40,865 bases of DNA from Verrucomicrobiaceae bacterium (lineage in GTDB: Bacteria > Verrucomicrobiota > Verrucomicrobiia > Chthoniobacterales > JAATET01). Below the pieces are notes generated by a model. That model did no database searches. It saw only the letters and a program-made list of their open reading frames with translations, and had not been told where the DNA came from. The stretch spans positions 1-40,865 of the forward strand of contig JAIYAZ010000013.1 in assembly GCA_027488755.1 (NCBI GenBank). The letters are read 5' to 3'. Below, piece by piece: positions 8,897 through 15,398 of this stretch (the first letter of the stretch is position 1; each line of letters opens with the position of its first letter). The position numbers and the translations under genes are program-made.

Positions 8897-9237
8897 GGTT
8901 ATGGAAGCAGCAGTGTTTTGCCCGCATTTACGACTCCATCACCTCGAAGATTTTCCCCTCCCAAGAGATGCGCCAGCGGCGGGACGCCAGCTTTGTTGGT
9001 TTGATACGTAGCAAGAGCGGGGCCAACAACGGGAATGGTGTGACAATTTTGCCATGCCAACTTCAGGTAACCCGGGAGGGCAGGGAGCGCAGGGAGAGGC
9101 GCCAAATCGGCCGAGCGCCCTGTATTTGAGCCACTTAGACACCGGGGATAACCCCGATACGCGATGAGGGAAATGGGAAGAAAATCTTAGGAACATCTGC
9201 CATTCGCACCCCCGGGGAGCAGGGTGCGACCGGGGGA
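8897..9237. other. Intergenic region with a small hairpin, no gene seen
   Basis: This stretch holds the upstream region of the beta-repeat protein gene; I see no convincing promoter. TCGCACCC at 9204-9211 pairs perfectly with GGGTGCGA at 9222-9229 around ten bases. It is not followed by a T-run, so it is not a typical terminator. The first repeat copy begins immediately after, at 9238. Confidence 0.5.
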
Positions 9238-9396
9238 GGAGGTCGAACGAAACAGGATGAACGGGATTTTGGAGATTCACGGGATGGGATGCCGGTGAAG
9301 GTGGAGCGCGTTGGCCCAACGCGTTTTCGAATCCTATCCCTCGCGCCGCGCAGGTGATCTCACCCAAGCGCGTTCGAGCCAAAGCGCTCCACCGAC
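9238..9396. repeat. Palindromic direct repeat, copy 1 (left of the toxin-antitoxin pair)
   Basis: The first 66 bases, starting GGAGGTCGAACGAAACAGG, match the copy at 10004 with one mismatch. Similarity then continues with gaps to a shared end, GCGCTCCACCGACG. Within the copy, GGTGGAGCGCGTTGGCCC near the middle and AGCCAAAGCGCTCCACC at the end are imperfect inverted arms, so the unit can fold into a long hairpin. It ends 11 bases from the stop of the toxin gene. The structure resembles a REP- or MITE-like element; no mobile-element gene is nearby. Confidence 0.8.
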
Positions 9397-9407
9397 GACG
9401 ACGCGCC

Positions 9408-9710
9408 CTAGCGGTCCAGCCTTCCCTGCCAGTGGCGGGGATGCCGGCGGCCATGCATGACCGCCACGATGGAAATCGTTTCCGGGAAAACGCAGTAAAT
9501 CACGAGGTAGGGGAATTTCCGCGGCAGCCCCATCCGGGCCTGGCGATGAACGACGGGAAAAATCTCCGGCTCGCGGCCAATGAGCGTGAAGCAGGCATCG
9601 AGGCTTCGGACGAACTCCGCGCCCAAACCGGGGCTGCGCCGCTCATACCATGCGGCCGCCTCGGCAATGTCGGCCTCCGCCTCGGCGCGAAGGATCACCG
9701 GAAGACTCAC
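9408..9710 (-). CDS. ParE/RelE-superfamily toxin, 100 aa
   Basis: The length and pattern are those of ParE-like toxins: LRAEAEADIAEAAAWYERRS (slightly more than one helix), then LGAEFVRSLDACFTLIGREP, FPVVHRQARMGLPRKFPYLV and a final strand with ISIVAVMHGRRHPRHW. The ending HGRRHPxxW is typical of this branch. Such proteins poison DNA gyrase (ParE) or cleave translated mRNA (RelE); the subgroup partnered with short PF09720 antitoxins is mostly unassigned. The GTG start at 9710 overlaps the antitoxin stop in GTGA, so translation is coupled to the upstream antitoxin. The pair is bracketed by direct repeats, which suggests movement as a unit. Confidence 0.88.
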   Translation of the reverse strand: MSLPVILRAEAEADIAEAAAWYERRSPGLGAEFVRSLDACFTLIGREPEIFPVVHRQARMGLPRKFPYLVIYCVFPETISIVAVMHGRRHPRHWQGRLDR

Positions 9711-9925
9711 AGCCCCGCCAGAAGGCGTTCCCGGGCAAGCGCCCAGGGCGTTCCCGCGGTCGGCTGGGATTCCACGGCATCGAGCCGACGATCAAGTTCC
9801 TCGAGATGCGCGGGGTGCAGCCCAATGTCCGGGGACTCTTCGGCAATGGAGTCCCAAAGATCCTCCACCAGCTGAATGCGCTCGGAAAGGGGGAGTTGCC
9901 GCAGGTGACTCAAGGCTGGGCTCAT
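9707..9925 (-). CDS. Addiction-module antitoxin of the PF09720/TIGR02574 type, 72 aa
   Basis: The protein carries the family pattern LRQLPLSERIQLVEDLWDSI near the N terminus, then HPAHLEELDRRLDA and a short C-terminal region (GTPWALARERLL), as in small antitoxins paired with ParE/RelE toxins. They neutralise the toxin by direct binding and often repress their own operon. I chose the ATG at 9925 because the family normally begins close to this motif. ATG 9943 and an in-frame start near 9997 are alternatives, and none has a good ribosome-binding site. It is the first gene of the pair and overlaps the toxin gene by four bases. Its upstream region runs directly into repeat copy 2, which may hold the promoter. 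Confidence 0.85.
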   Translation of the reverse strand: MSPALSHLRQLPLSERIQLVEDLWDSIAEESPDIGLHPAHLEELDRRLDAVESQPTAGTPWALARERLLAGL

Positions 9926-10003
9926 GAGGTCAGGTTGAAGCATGCCGTGCAGCCGGGCAAATCCTTTTTGCCAGCAGGGAAGTTCCTCCAAAGTCACGGA
10001 GGG

Positions 10004-10153
10004 GGAGGTCGAACGAAACAGGATGAACCGGATTTTGGAGATTCACGGGATGGGATGCCGGTGAAGGTGAAACGCGTTGGCCCAACCCGTTTCTGAATCA
10101 AATCCCGCGCGCCGCGCGGGTGAGCGCGATGGGGCCAACGCGCTCCACCGACG
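10004..10153. repeat. Palindromic direct repeat, copy 2 (right of the toxin-antitoxin pair)
   Basis: This is the second copy of the unit at 9238, in the same orientation, with 65 of the first 66 bases identical. The distal half is more diverged, but keeps ACGCGTTGGCCCAAC and the terminal arm GGGGCCAACGCGCTCCACC, which pair imperfectly as a hairpin. It starts 78 bases upstream of the chosen antitoxin start. The rest of the gap up to 10298 contains no gene that I can support. Confidence 0.8.
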
Positions 10154-10298
10154 CACGATTTCAGCCTTCCATCCTTCCCACGATGGGGTCGCGGCTTTTC
10201 CGTCGTAATCCAAGCGACGCAACGGGTCATGGGGCAAAGGGCACGCCCCGCGCGCTCGCCTGGTCGCAGAACGTTCCGCCGGCCGGCGATTCGCTCCG

Positions 10299-10757
10299 TC
10301 AGCGGGGGGGCGGGGCGTCGCCGGGGGGATCCGGGGGGCGGGCGTTGAGGAATGCCCGGAGAATCAGCCCCCCGACAAGGAGAATGAGGAGCGCGGTGAT
10401 CATGAGCAGCGGGCGTTTCTGGGCGAGCAACTTGGTCAGAAAGTCGTCTTCCGCCGTTGGGCGCAGCGCGCCGGAGGCATGCTGCGTCTCGGCCGCATTG
10501 CCCGTGAGGACCGCGGCCGAAGCATTGACCGCGGGATCCCAGTTGCCGTCCCAGCGGATGGCGTCGGGCGATCCAGATTCAGGCGGAGGAAACCACACCT
10601 CGCCGGAAGTGGAGCCGGGCGCGGGCGAAGAGTCCGGAGTCGCGAGTAGGCCCGCGCCAGACATCGCCACCCCCAGGGCCAGCCAGACGGCAAGGACCCG
10701 CAGCGGCAAGAGCATAAACAACTTGCGTATTCTCGATGGATTTTTGGGATGGGCCAT
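10299..10757 (-). CDS. WFPP-family exported membrane protein, copy B, 152 aa
   Basis: The function is unknown. I chose the ATG at 10757; the frame runs open to a start-like codon at 10814 but without added domain content. Residues 14-36 are a signal anchor (LRVLAVWLALGVAMSG). The motif VWFPPPESGSPDAIRWDGNW lies at residues 54-73, followed by a threonine/alanine-rich linker. A transmembrane helix at about 116-138 (LLMITALLILLVGGLIL) and a proline-rich tail (RPPDPPGDAPPPR) complete the protein. Motif, spacing, length and topology all match the protein at 4743-5204 although overall identity is low. It lies divergent to the 64-residue exported protein gene at 11090, with 332 bases between them. 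Confidence 0.68.
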   Translation of the reverse strand: MAHPKNPSRIRKLFMLLPLRVLAVWLALGVAMSGAGLLATPDSSPAPGSTSGEVWFPPPESGSPDAIRWDGNWDPAVNASAAVLTGNAAETQHASGALRPTAEDDFLTKLLAQKRPLLMITALLILLVGGLILRAFLNARPPDPPGDAPPPR

Positions 10758-11089
10758 TCCGCAGCCTTGAAGAAATCGCAACTTTGTTTCTAGCGGTTTC
10801 CCGAGAAGTTCCAAGCATCTTCTGGACCAGACGAGCCGGGGGAAAAGGTTTCATCCCCCCGGCCAACTTGAGCCCCGCCGCCATAGATTGCTTAGCGCGA
10901 GTAACTTATGGGAAAGAATGGATGACCAAAGGATGCGCCTTTGACGGGGAACGCGGCTCTGGCGTGTAAACAAACCGTCACCTGGCTCCAGATTTCTAAA
11001 AAATTGCCGACAAATGGCCTCCCATCTGCTTCGCTTTCTCTCGAACCATTCAATTCACCACGATTCGTTCACGTTAACCTGGGGGGGAA
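10758..11089. other. Divergent intergenic region with a perfect 8-bp hairpin, no gene seen
   Basis: The region separates the minus-strand WFPP gene from the plus-strand 64-residue protein gene and should hold both promoters. GCCGGGGG at 10835-10842 pairs with CCCCCGGC at 10856-10863 around a 13-base loop. There is no T-run, so a leader structure or operator is more likely than a terminator. A short open frame at 10736-10969 lacks any protein-like feature and is not called. Confidence 0.45.
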
Positions 11090-11284
11090 ATGAGAACACA
11101 CCTGCAAAAAACGCTTTCACTGGCAGGAATGCTGCTGCTTCTAGGGCTGGCCACGGCCCAAGCGCAGCCAAACCATGTCGAGGAGCCGGGCGGTCCGGGG
11201 CGCACGGAAGTCGTGCTCGCCGGATGCATCGCCGTGCTCAGTGCGACGCTGCTCCTGCGGCGGAACTCGCAGTCTCCGAGCTAG
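11090..11284 (+). CDS. Minimal exported single-span protein, 64 aa
   Basis: The function is unknown. The ATG at 11090 follows a GGGGGGG run at three bases, a usable ribosome-binding site. The N terminus is a textbook signal peptide (LSLAGMLLLLGLATAQA, cleavage before QPNH). The mature part is only about 39 residues: a short polar stretch with EEPGGPG, a hydrophobic segment (VVLAGCIAVLSATLLL) and RRNSQSPS at the end. This tripartite C terminus looks like a sorting signal of the PEP-CTERM kind but lacks the PEP motif. The gene stands just upstream of the outer-membrane beta-barrel gene in the same direction, 230 bases away. It may be a small component of the export machinery or an independent peptide. 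Confidence 0.6.
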   Translation: MRTHLQKTLSLAGMLLLLGLATAQAQPNHVEEPGGPGRTEVVLAGCIAVLSATLLLRRNSQSPS

Positions 11285-11319
11285 GGACTTCGCGTGGTCT
11301 TGCGACGACGGGATATTTA

Positions 11320-11348
11320 TTGACGGTGCTGGCGCGCCTCCCTAATTG
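11320..11348 (+). promoter_or_regulatory. Possible sigma-70-like promoter for the exopolysaccharide export genes
   Basis: TTGACG at 11320-11325 is five of six to the -35 consensus. Seventeen bases later stands TAATTG, a weak -10 match. CCTCC and GGAGG flank CTAATT and could form a small hairpin over it. The distance to the chosen start at 11515 is about 165 bases. The -10 element is poor, so this is only a candidate. Confidence 0.25.
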
Positions 11349-11514
11349 GAGGTCACGCTGGTATGTTTGCTCCGTCATCCGTTTAGAAGCTAACCGCACA
11401 TGATTTCGCGCTCCGCCTTCCTTGCCTCCATTCTGGCACTCCGATCCATGGAACCTGCGGTTTTGCCTTCCACCGCCATGGCGTGATTGGCTGAAAGTTG
11501 TCGTTGTGAGAGGC

Positions 11515-12972
11515 ATGGGTAACCGGCAAAAACTGCTGACCCGGGGGCTCGCCGCCCTGCTTGGGGTGGGTGTGTTTTGGACCGCGCCCGCGCGAGCCGC
11601 CGGCACCGCGCCCGAAGAGCCGCACTGGCAGGCCGGAGAAAGCCCCATGCCGTCTCCCGGGGAGGTCCCGGCCAATGATGAGCCCGCCCGCGCAACGGAG
11701 GTGTCCGCCCCGGAGGCAAACCCGGCTTCCCCCGCCCCGACGCCTTTTCCGACCGACGGGATGTTTTCCGACGCCGAGGCGGCGGCGGAGTCCGGCCTGG
11801 ATGACGAGGATAGCTTGGGCGTGCCCGCGCCGGTGGGCGATTTCCTCCCCAGTTTCGAGTATCAGGGCAAGGGGTGGTTTGAACGCGATGGGTTAAAGTT
11901 CCGCTTCGGCCCAATGAATCTCCGGTTTGCGCTGGGGGTTGGGCTGGAATACAACGACAACATCTTCGGCACCAGCGTCGACCCGGTCGCGGACGCCATC
12001 GCGACCGTTTATCCCACCATCCTCTTGGGGGCAGGCGACTTTCAACGGGGCGAGGATGACTACCTCAGCCTGAACTATTCCCCGGCCTTCAATTACTATT
12101 ATGAACAGAAAGAGCGAAATCAGGTGAATCAAAACCTGGCCATCGCCGGACAGGCCACCTTCTCTCGCTTCTCTACCAAGCTGGCGGTGAGTTACACGAG
12201 CAGCGACCAACCAAATGCCACGCAGTCGGGAGGGCAGAATTACACGAACTTCAGTTTCGCGTCGGAGAACCGCTACTTCCTGACGAACAAGGTTTTCGCA
12301 CAGGCCACGGTCAACGCTCTCATTCAGAGCTCGGAGAATGAGAGTAATGATTCGCAAACCTTCAGCCTTGCCCCCCAAATGGGTTATCAACTCAGCCCCA
12401 AGACCACCGTGTTTGCCGGCCCCTACGCGGGCATCGCCTTCGTTGGCGAGGGAGGAACCCAAACCTTTCAGGGACTCTCGGTAACCCTCCAATACGACAC
12501 CCTGCGGAAGCTGGCGTTTGATGGCACCGTCGGGGTGCAGGGACGGCAATATCAGGGCATCAACGCGGTGGGGGCCAAAAACTTCATCACCCCAGTGTTC
12601 AATTTCGGCGTGACATGGAAGGCTCGCGAAAAAACCACGGTCAATCTGGAACTCGCGCGCGATGTCGGCATTTCCGACCTTGCGCAGGGGCTCACCTACA
12701 CCAGCACGGGCTTCTCGGGCGGCATCCAGCAGCGGATCTGGGTACTGGGATTTAACCTTAGTGGCGGCTACCAGCTCCTGGAATACCAGGGCGACGAACC
12801 CTTCGGCCGCACCGAGAATTTCCTCTACGCCAACGCCTCTCTCGATTACCGTTTCTGGCGCGACGCCTTCACGATCTCGATCTACTACCGGCGGCAAAAC
12901 CGCACTTCCGACGTGTCGACGTCTGATTATCTACAGAATGTCTACGGGGTCCGATTCAATTACAGCTTCTAG
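11515..12972 (+). CDS. Outer-membrane beta-barrel protein (BBP2_2-like), 485 aa
   Basis: A signal peptide (RGLAALLGVGVFWTAPARAAG) precedes a Pro/Ala/Glu-rich low-complexity linker to about residue 100. A long region of alternating amphipathic strands follows, starting LRFALGVGLEYNDNIFGT and ending in VYGVRFNYSF, with the terminal Phe that outer-membrane proteins use for BAM-dependent insertion. This is the pattern of the barrel family PF10082, common in exopolysaccharide loci with exosortase. Its likely role is in polymer passage through, or anchoring at, the outer membrane. I chose the ATG at 11515 because the signal peptide begins there; the frame is open further upstream (11422) with no protein-like sequence. 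Six bases separate it from the WcaJ-like gene, so the two form an operon. Confidence 0.85.
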   Translation: MGNRQKLLTRGLAALLGVGVFWTAPARAAGTAPEEPHWQAGESPMPSPGEVPANDEPARATEVSAPEANPASPAPTPFPTDGMFSDAEAAAESGLDDEDSLGVPAPVGDFLPSFEYQGKGWFERDGLKFRFGPMNLRFALGVGLEYNDNIFGTSVDPVADAIATVYPTILLGAGDFQRGEDDYLSLNYSPAFNYYYEQKERNQVNQNLAIAGQATFSRFSTKLAVSYTSSDQPNATQSGGQNYTNFSFASENRYFLTNKVFAQATVNALIQSSENESNDSQTFSLAPQMGYQLSPKTTVFAGPYAGIAFVGEGGTQTFQGLSVTLQYDTLRKLAFDGTVGVQGRQYQGINAVGAKNFITPVFNFGVTWKAREKTTVNLELARDVGISDLAQGLTYTSTGFSGGIQQRIWVLGFNLSGGYQLLEYQGDEPFGRTENFLYANASLDYRFWRDAFTISIYYRRQNRTSDVSTSDYLQNVYGVRFNYSF

Positions 12973-12978
12973 CGCGCC

Positions 12979-14391
12979 ATGATTCGCTCCCGGGAAATCG
13001 GCCTCTTCAACGCCTACGCCTTTGCGGCGGCCGGCGTGCTGACCGCCTGTTTTTGGAGTTGCGTCATGCTCATTGAGGGCCTTGGGCTGCGTAGCCTCAC
13101 CGAGAATGTCGAGCCATACCTCGCCTATAACCTCATCTCGATCGGCGGGCTGCTCCTCCAGCTTTATCAGACCGACCACAGCCGTGTGAACATCCTCTCA
13201 CTCGACTTCGTGCAAAACCTGCGCCTGTCCATCAGCCAGACGCTACACGTCGCCATGGCCCTGGCGATCATGCTCGTGCTCACGAAGGACCTCGCGATCT
13301 CCCGCTTCTTTTTCATCGTTTATCTCGGAGTGCTGCCATTCGTGTTTTTCGCCGCGAACGGCTCGATTCCCCCCGGACTGAGCCGTGTCTTTTTTTCCGG
13401 CCACAACCAGACACCAGCGCTGCTCGTTGGGCGGGTCACGCGCGTGGGCCGCATGCGCCGGTGGATCCGCCGCATGGAAAAATACGGCGTGCAGATGGTG
13501 GGCCTGCTCACCGAGGAGGCGACGACCCGCACAAACACCCTGCAGAAGCTGCCAATTGTCGGAAACGCGGAGGATCTGGAGAGCATCCTGAGCAAGATCC
13601 GCATCGACATGGTCATCCTCATGGACGTCCCGCGAAGCCCCGAGGTGCTTAGCCGCATCATTACCACCACGGAGCGCGCCGGCGTGCGCATGATCGTCGC
13701 CAACAATCTTTCCGAGACCTTCCGCCACCCGCTGCGCTTCTACCGCCAGTTCGGCCTCGACTTTATCACGCTGCGCGAGGAGCCGCTGCAGGATCCGCTC
13801 AACCGCATCACCAAGCGCGCCCTCGACGTCGCCGTGGCCCTGCCGGTCGTCCTCTTCCTGCTTGCGCCGCTTGCGCTCGGCGTGTGGCTCATCCACCGCG
13901 CGCAATCCCCGGGGCCGCTGTTCTTCCGGCAAATCCGCGCCGGGGTGCAAAACCGCCGCTTTGAGATCATCAAATTCCGCACGATGCGCTGCGACAACGA
14001 CGACGAGTCCCGCCAGGCAAGCCAGCACGACGACCGCATCTTTCCCCTGGGCCGGATGCTGCGCAAAACCAGCATTGACGAGATCCCGCAGTTCCTCAAC
14101 GTGCTGCGCGGCGAGATGAGCGTGGTCGGCCCGCGCCCTCACATGATCGAGCACAACGACAAGTTCGCCGAGGCCCTCGCGCATTACCACGTGCGCACGC
14201 TGGTGAAGCCGGGCGTCACCGGGCTCGCGCAGGTGAGCGGCTTCCGCGGCGAGGCGCAGACCGTAGCCGCCATCAAAAAACGCGTCGCCTGCGACATCGA
14301 CTACATCGAGCGCTGGTCGCTGCTCCTCGACGTTTTTATCATCGCCCAGACCGCCTGGCAGGTCATCCGCCCGCCGAAGAGCGCGTATTAG
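12979..14391 (+). CDS. Polyprenyl glycosylphosphotransferase (WcaJ-like priming enzyme), 470 aa
   Basis: This inner-membrane enzyme transfers a hexose-1-phosphate, typically glucose, from UDP-sugar to undecaprenyl phosphate, the first step of exopolysaccharide repeat-unit assembly. Four transmembrane helices occupy about residues 10-130, followed by a CoA-binding-like cytosolic domain (LLVGRVTRVGRM through VGLLTEEATT). Another helix (ALDVAVALPVVLFLLAPLAL) leads into the catalytic bacterial sugar transferase domain, with PLFFRQIRAGVQNRRFEIIK, FRTMRCDNDD, LRKTSIDEIPQFLNVLRGEM, VVGPRPHMIEHN and KPGVTGLAQVSGFRGE. The domain order and 470-residue length fit the WcaJ/EpsE group (TIGR03023/TIGR03025). 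The sugar specificity cannot be read from sequence. It probably initiates the polymer assembled by the convergent minus-strand array. Confidence 0.93.
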   Translation: MIRSREIGLFNAYAFAAAGVLTACFWSCVMLIEGLGLRSLTENVEPYLAYNLISIGGLLLQLYQTDHSRVNILSLDFVQNLRLSISQTLHVAMALAIMLVLTKDLAISRFFFIVYLGVLPFVFFAANGSIPPGLSRVFFSGHNQTPALLVGRVTRVGRMRRWIRRMEKYGVQMVGLLTEEATTRTNTLQKLPIVGNAEDLESILSKIRIDMVILMDVPRSPEVLSRIITTTERAGVRMIVANNLSETFRHPLRFYRQFGLDFITLREEPLQDPLNRITKRALDVAVALPVVLFLLAPLALGVWLIHRAQSPGPLFFRQIRAGVQNRRFEIIKFRTMRCDNDDESRQASQHDDRIFPLGRMLRKTSIDEIPQFLNVLRGEMSVVGPRPHMIEHNDKFAEALAHYHVRTLVKPGVTGLAQVSGFRGEAQTVAAIKKRVACDIDYIERWSLLLDVFIIAQTAWQVIRPPKSAY

Positions 14392-14407
14392 CGCGCCGGG
14401 GGCGCGC
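14391..14407 (+). terminator. GC hairpin after the priming-enzyme gene
   Basis: GCGCGCC, loop GGG, GGCGCGC form a perfect seven-base-pair stem that begins at the last base of the stop codon. A TTTTT run occurs only 15 bases later, so it is a non-canonical terminator for the plus-strand pair. Confidence 0.5.
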
Positions 14408-14454
14408 GTTCTTCGTTCCTGGTTTTTATTTACTCGTTCGCCAGGATGCGGGCA

Positions 14455-14482
14455 CAAAAAAACCGCCGGTGAATTCCGGCGG
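14455..14482 (-). terminator. Intrinsic terminator at the end of the exopolysaccharide array
   Basis: CCGCCGG at 14463-14469 pairs with CCGGCGG at 14476-14482 around TGAATT. On the minus strand the stem is followed by seven T residues (14462-14456). It lies about 40 bases after the stop of the WecG-type gene and is the clearest terminator in the window. Confidence 0.85.
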
Positions 14483-14522
14483 CTCTGGCTCCCATCAACG
14501 CTCAACGCTCAACCAACAACCG

Positions 14523-15287
14523 TCACCCCTCCCCCGGCACAGGAGAACTCGCGCGATGGCGCACGATCAGGCCCACGAGACCGACGGAGTTCCAGTAGCG
14601 GCGGGAAAACTTTCCGGGTTCGCGGAGGATGCGGAGCAGCCAGCCGAGGTAATGGCGGTCGGCCCACGGGGGGATGGTGGCCTGTCCGCCAGTTAGGAAC
14701 GCGATGGCCGCCCCCGTGCAGAGGATGGTCGGCCTGAACGAAAGGTGGCGGCGGAGATACCAGCCAAGCGGTTCCTGGGTGCCCCCGCCGATGTTGAGGA
14801 AGATCACCTTCGGGCGCCGCGCCTCCAGCCGGGCCAGCAGCTCCGGATCCTCGACGGCTCCCGAGGCCGCGACTTGGTAGAACGGGGCGACGTAACAGTG
14901 CTCCTCTGTAAGGTGAGGGTAGCCGTTCTCGCGCAGCCAGGCGAGGTTGCGGGTCTGCTCGACCGCGCTGGGCATGATCCAAAACGTGGCTTCGGGCTCA
15001 TGCAGGCGGCGCAAGGGCAGCACCTCACGCAGGAGCCGCAGGCCGGAGTAACGCTGTATGCGGCGCTCGGCGGCGAAAGCGTGAAGCGCATTCCACACGA
15101 GCACCATCAGCCCGCTGTCGGGGATCACCCAATCCGCGCCGCGCAGGGCCTGGCGGTAGGTCGTGCTCTGGAGCAGATCGACGGCGAGCCCGGGGCCGGA
15201 GGGCACGACGACGAGCCCCGCCTCCTCGATGAGCGCCGGGAGGTCCGGACCGTCGGTGCGAAAATCAATGCCGAGAATGCGAATCAT
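14523..15287 (-). CDS. WecG/TagA/CpsF-family glycosyltransferase (GT26), 254 aa
   Basis: This membrane-associated enzyme adds a sugar, often an N-acetylmannosamine-type residue, to a polyprenyl-linked acceptor. Family signatures visible are GADWVIPDSGLMVLVW near residue 50-65, corresponding to the catalytic Asp region, then KVIFLNIGGGTQEPLGWYLR, ILCTGAAIAFLTGG and IPPWADRHYLGWLLRILREP at the C-terminal half. The length of 254 is normal. The start is the ATG at 15285-15287. It is the last gene of the minus-strand array, followed by a strong terminator; 111 bases separate it from the glycosidase gene upstream. The donor sugar cannot be inferred. Confidence 0.88.
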   Translation of the reverse strand: MIRILGIDFRTDGPDLPALIEEAGLVVVPSGPGLAVDLLQSTTYRQALRGADWVIPDSGLMVLVWNALHAFAAERRIQRYSGLRLLREVLPLRRLHEPEATFWIMPSAVEQTRNLAWLRENGYPHLTEEHCYVAPFYQVAASGAVEDPELLARLEARRPKVIFLNIGGGTQEPLGWYLRRHLSFRPTILCTGAAIAFLTGGQATIPPWADRHYLGWLLRILREPGKFSRRYWNSVGLVGLIVRHRASSPVPGEG

Positions 15288-15398
15288 GAAGTGCGAAAGA
15301 AAAGGGAAACAGTGGATGGGGCAAGGGTTTCTGATTCCTTGGTGCGGCGAAGAGGGAGTTAAGGTCCCACTCCGCGCGTTGGATATCGGGCTCCTGCT

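Noticed and set aside
9204-9229. Eight-base-pair hairpin left of repeat copy 1 as a terminator
   Set aside because: No T-run follows on either strand and no gene ends there in the right direction at a suitable distance.
10736-10969. 77-residue plus-strand open frame in the divergent spacer
   Set aside because: It overlaps the start of the WFPP copy B gene, has no ribosome-binding site and no protein-like pattern.
11495-11550. Possible cyclic-di-GMP riboswitch before the beta-barrel gene, prompted by an AACCGGCAAAA stretch
   Set aside because: The conserved helices and the downstream CGCAAAGCC-like element are absent, and the stretch is within the start of the coding region.
13243-14505. Long minus-strand frame opposite the WcaJ-like gene
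   Set aside because: The composition is typical of antisense shadows and the plus-strand product has complete family motifs.
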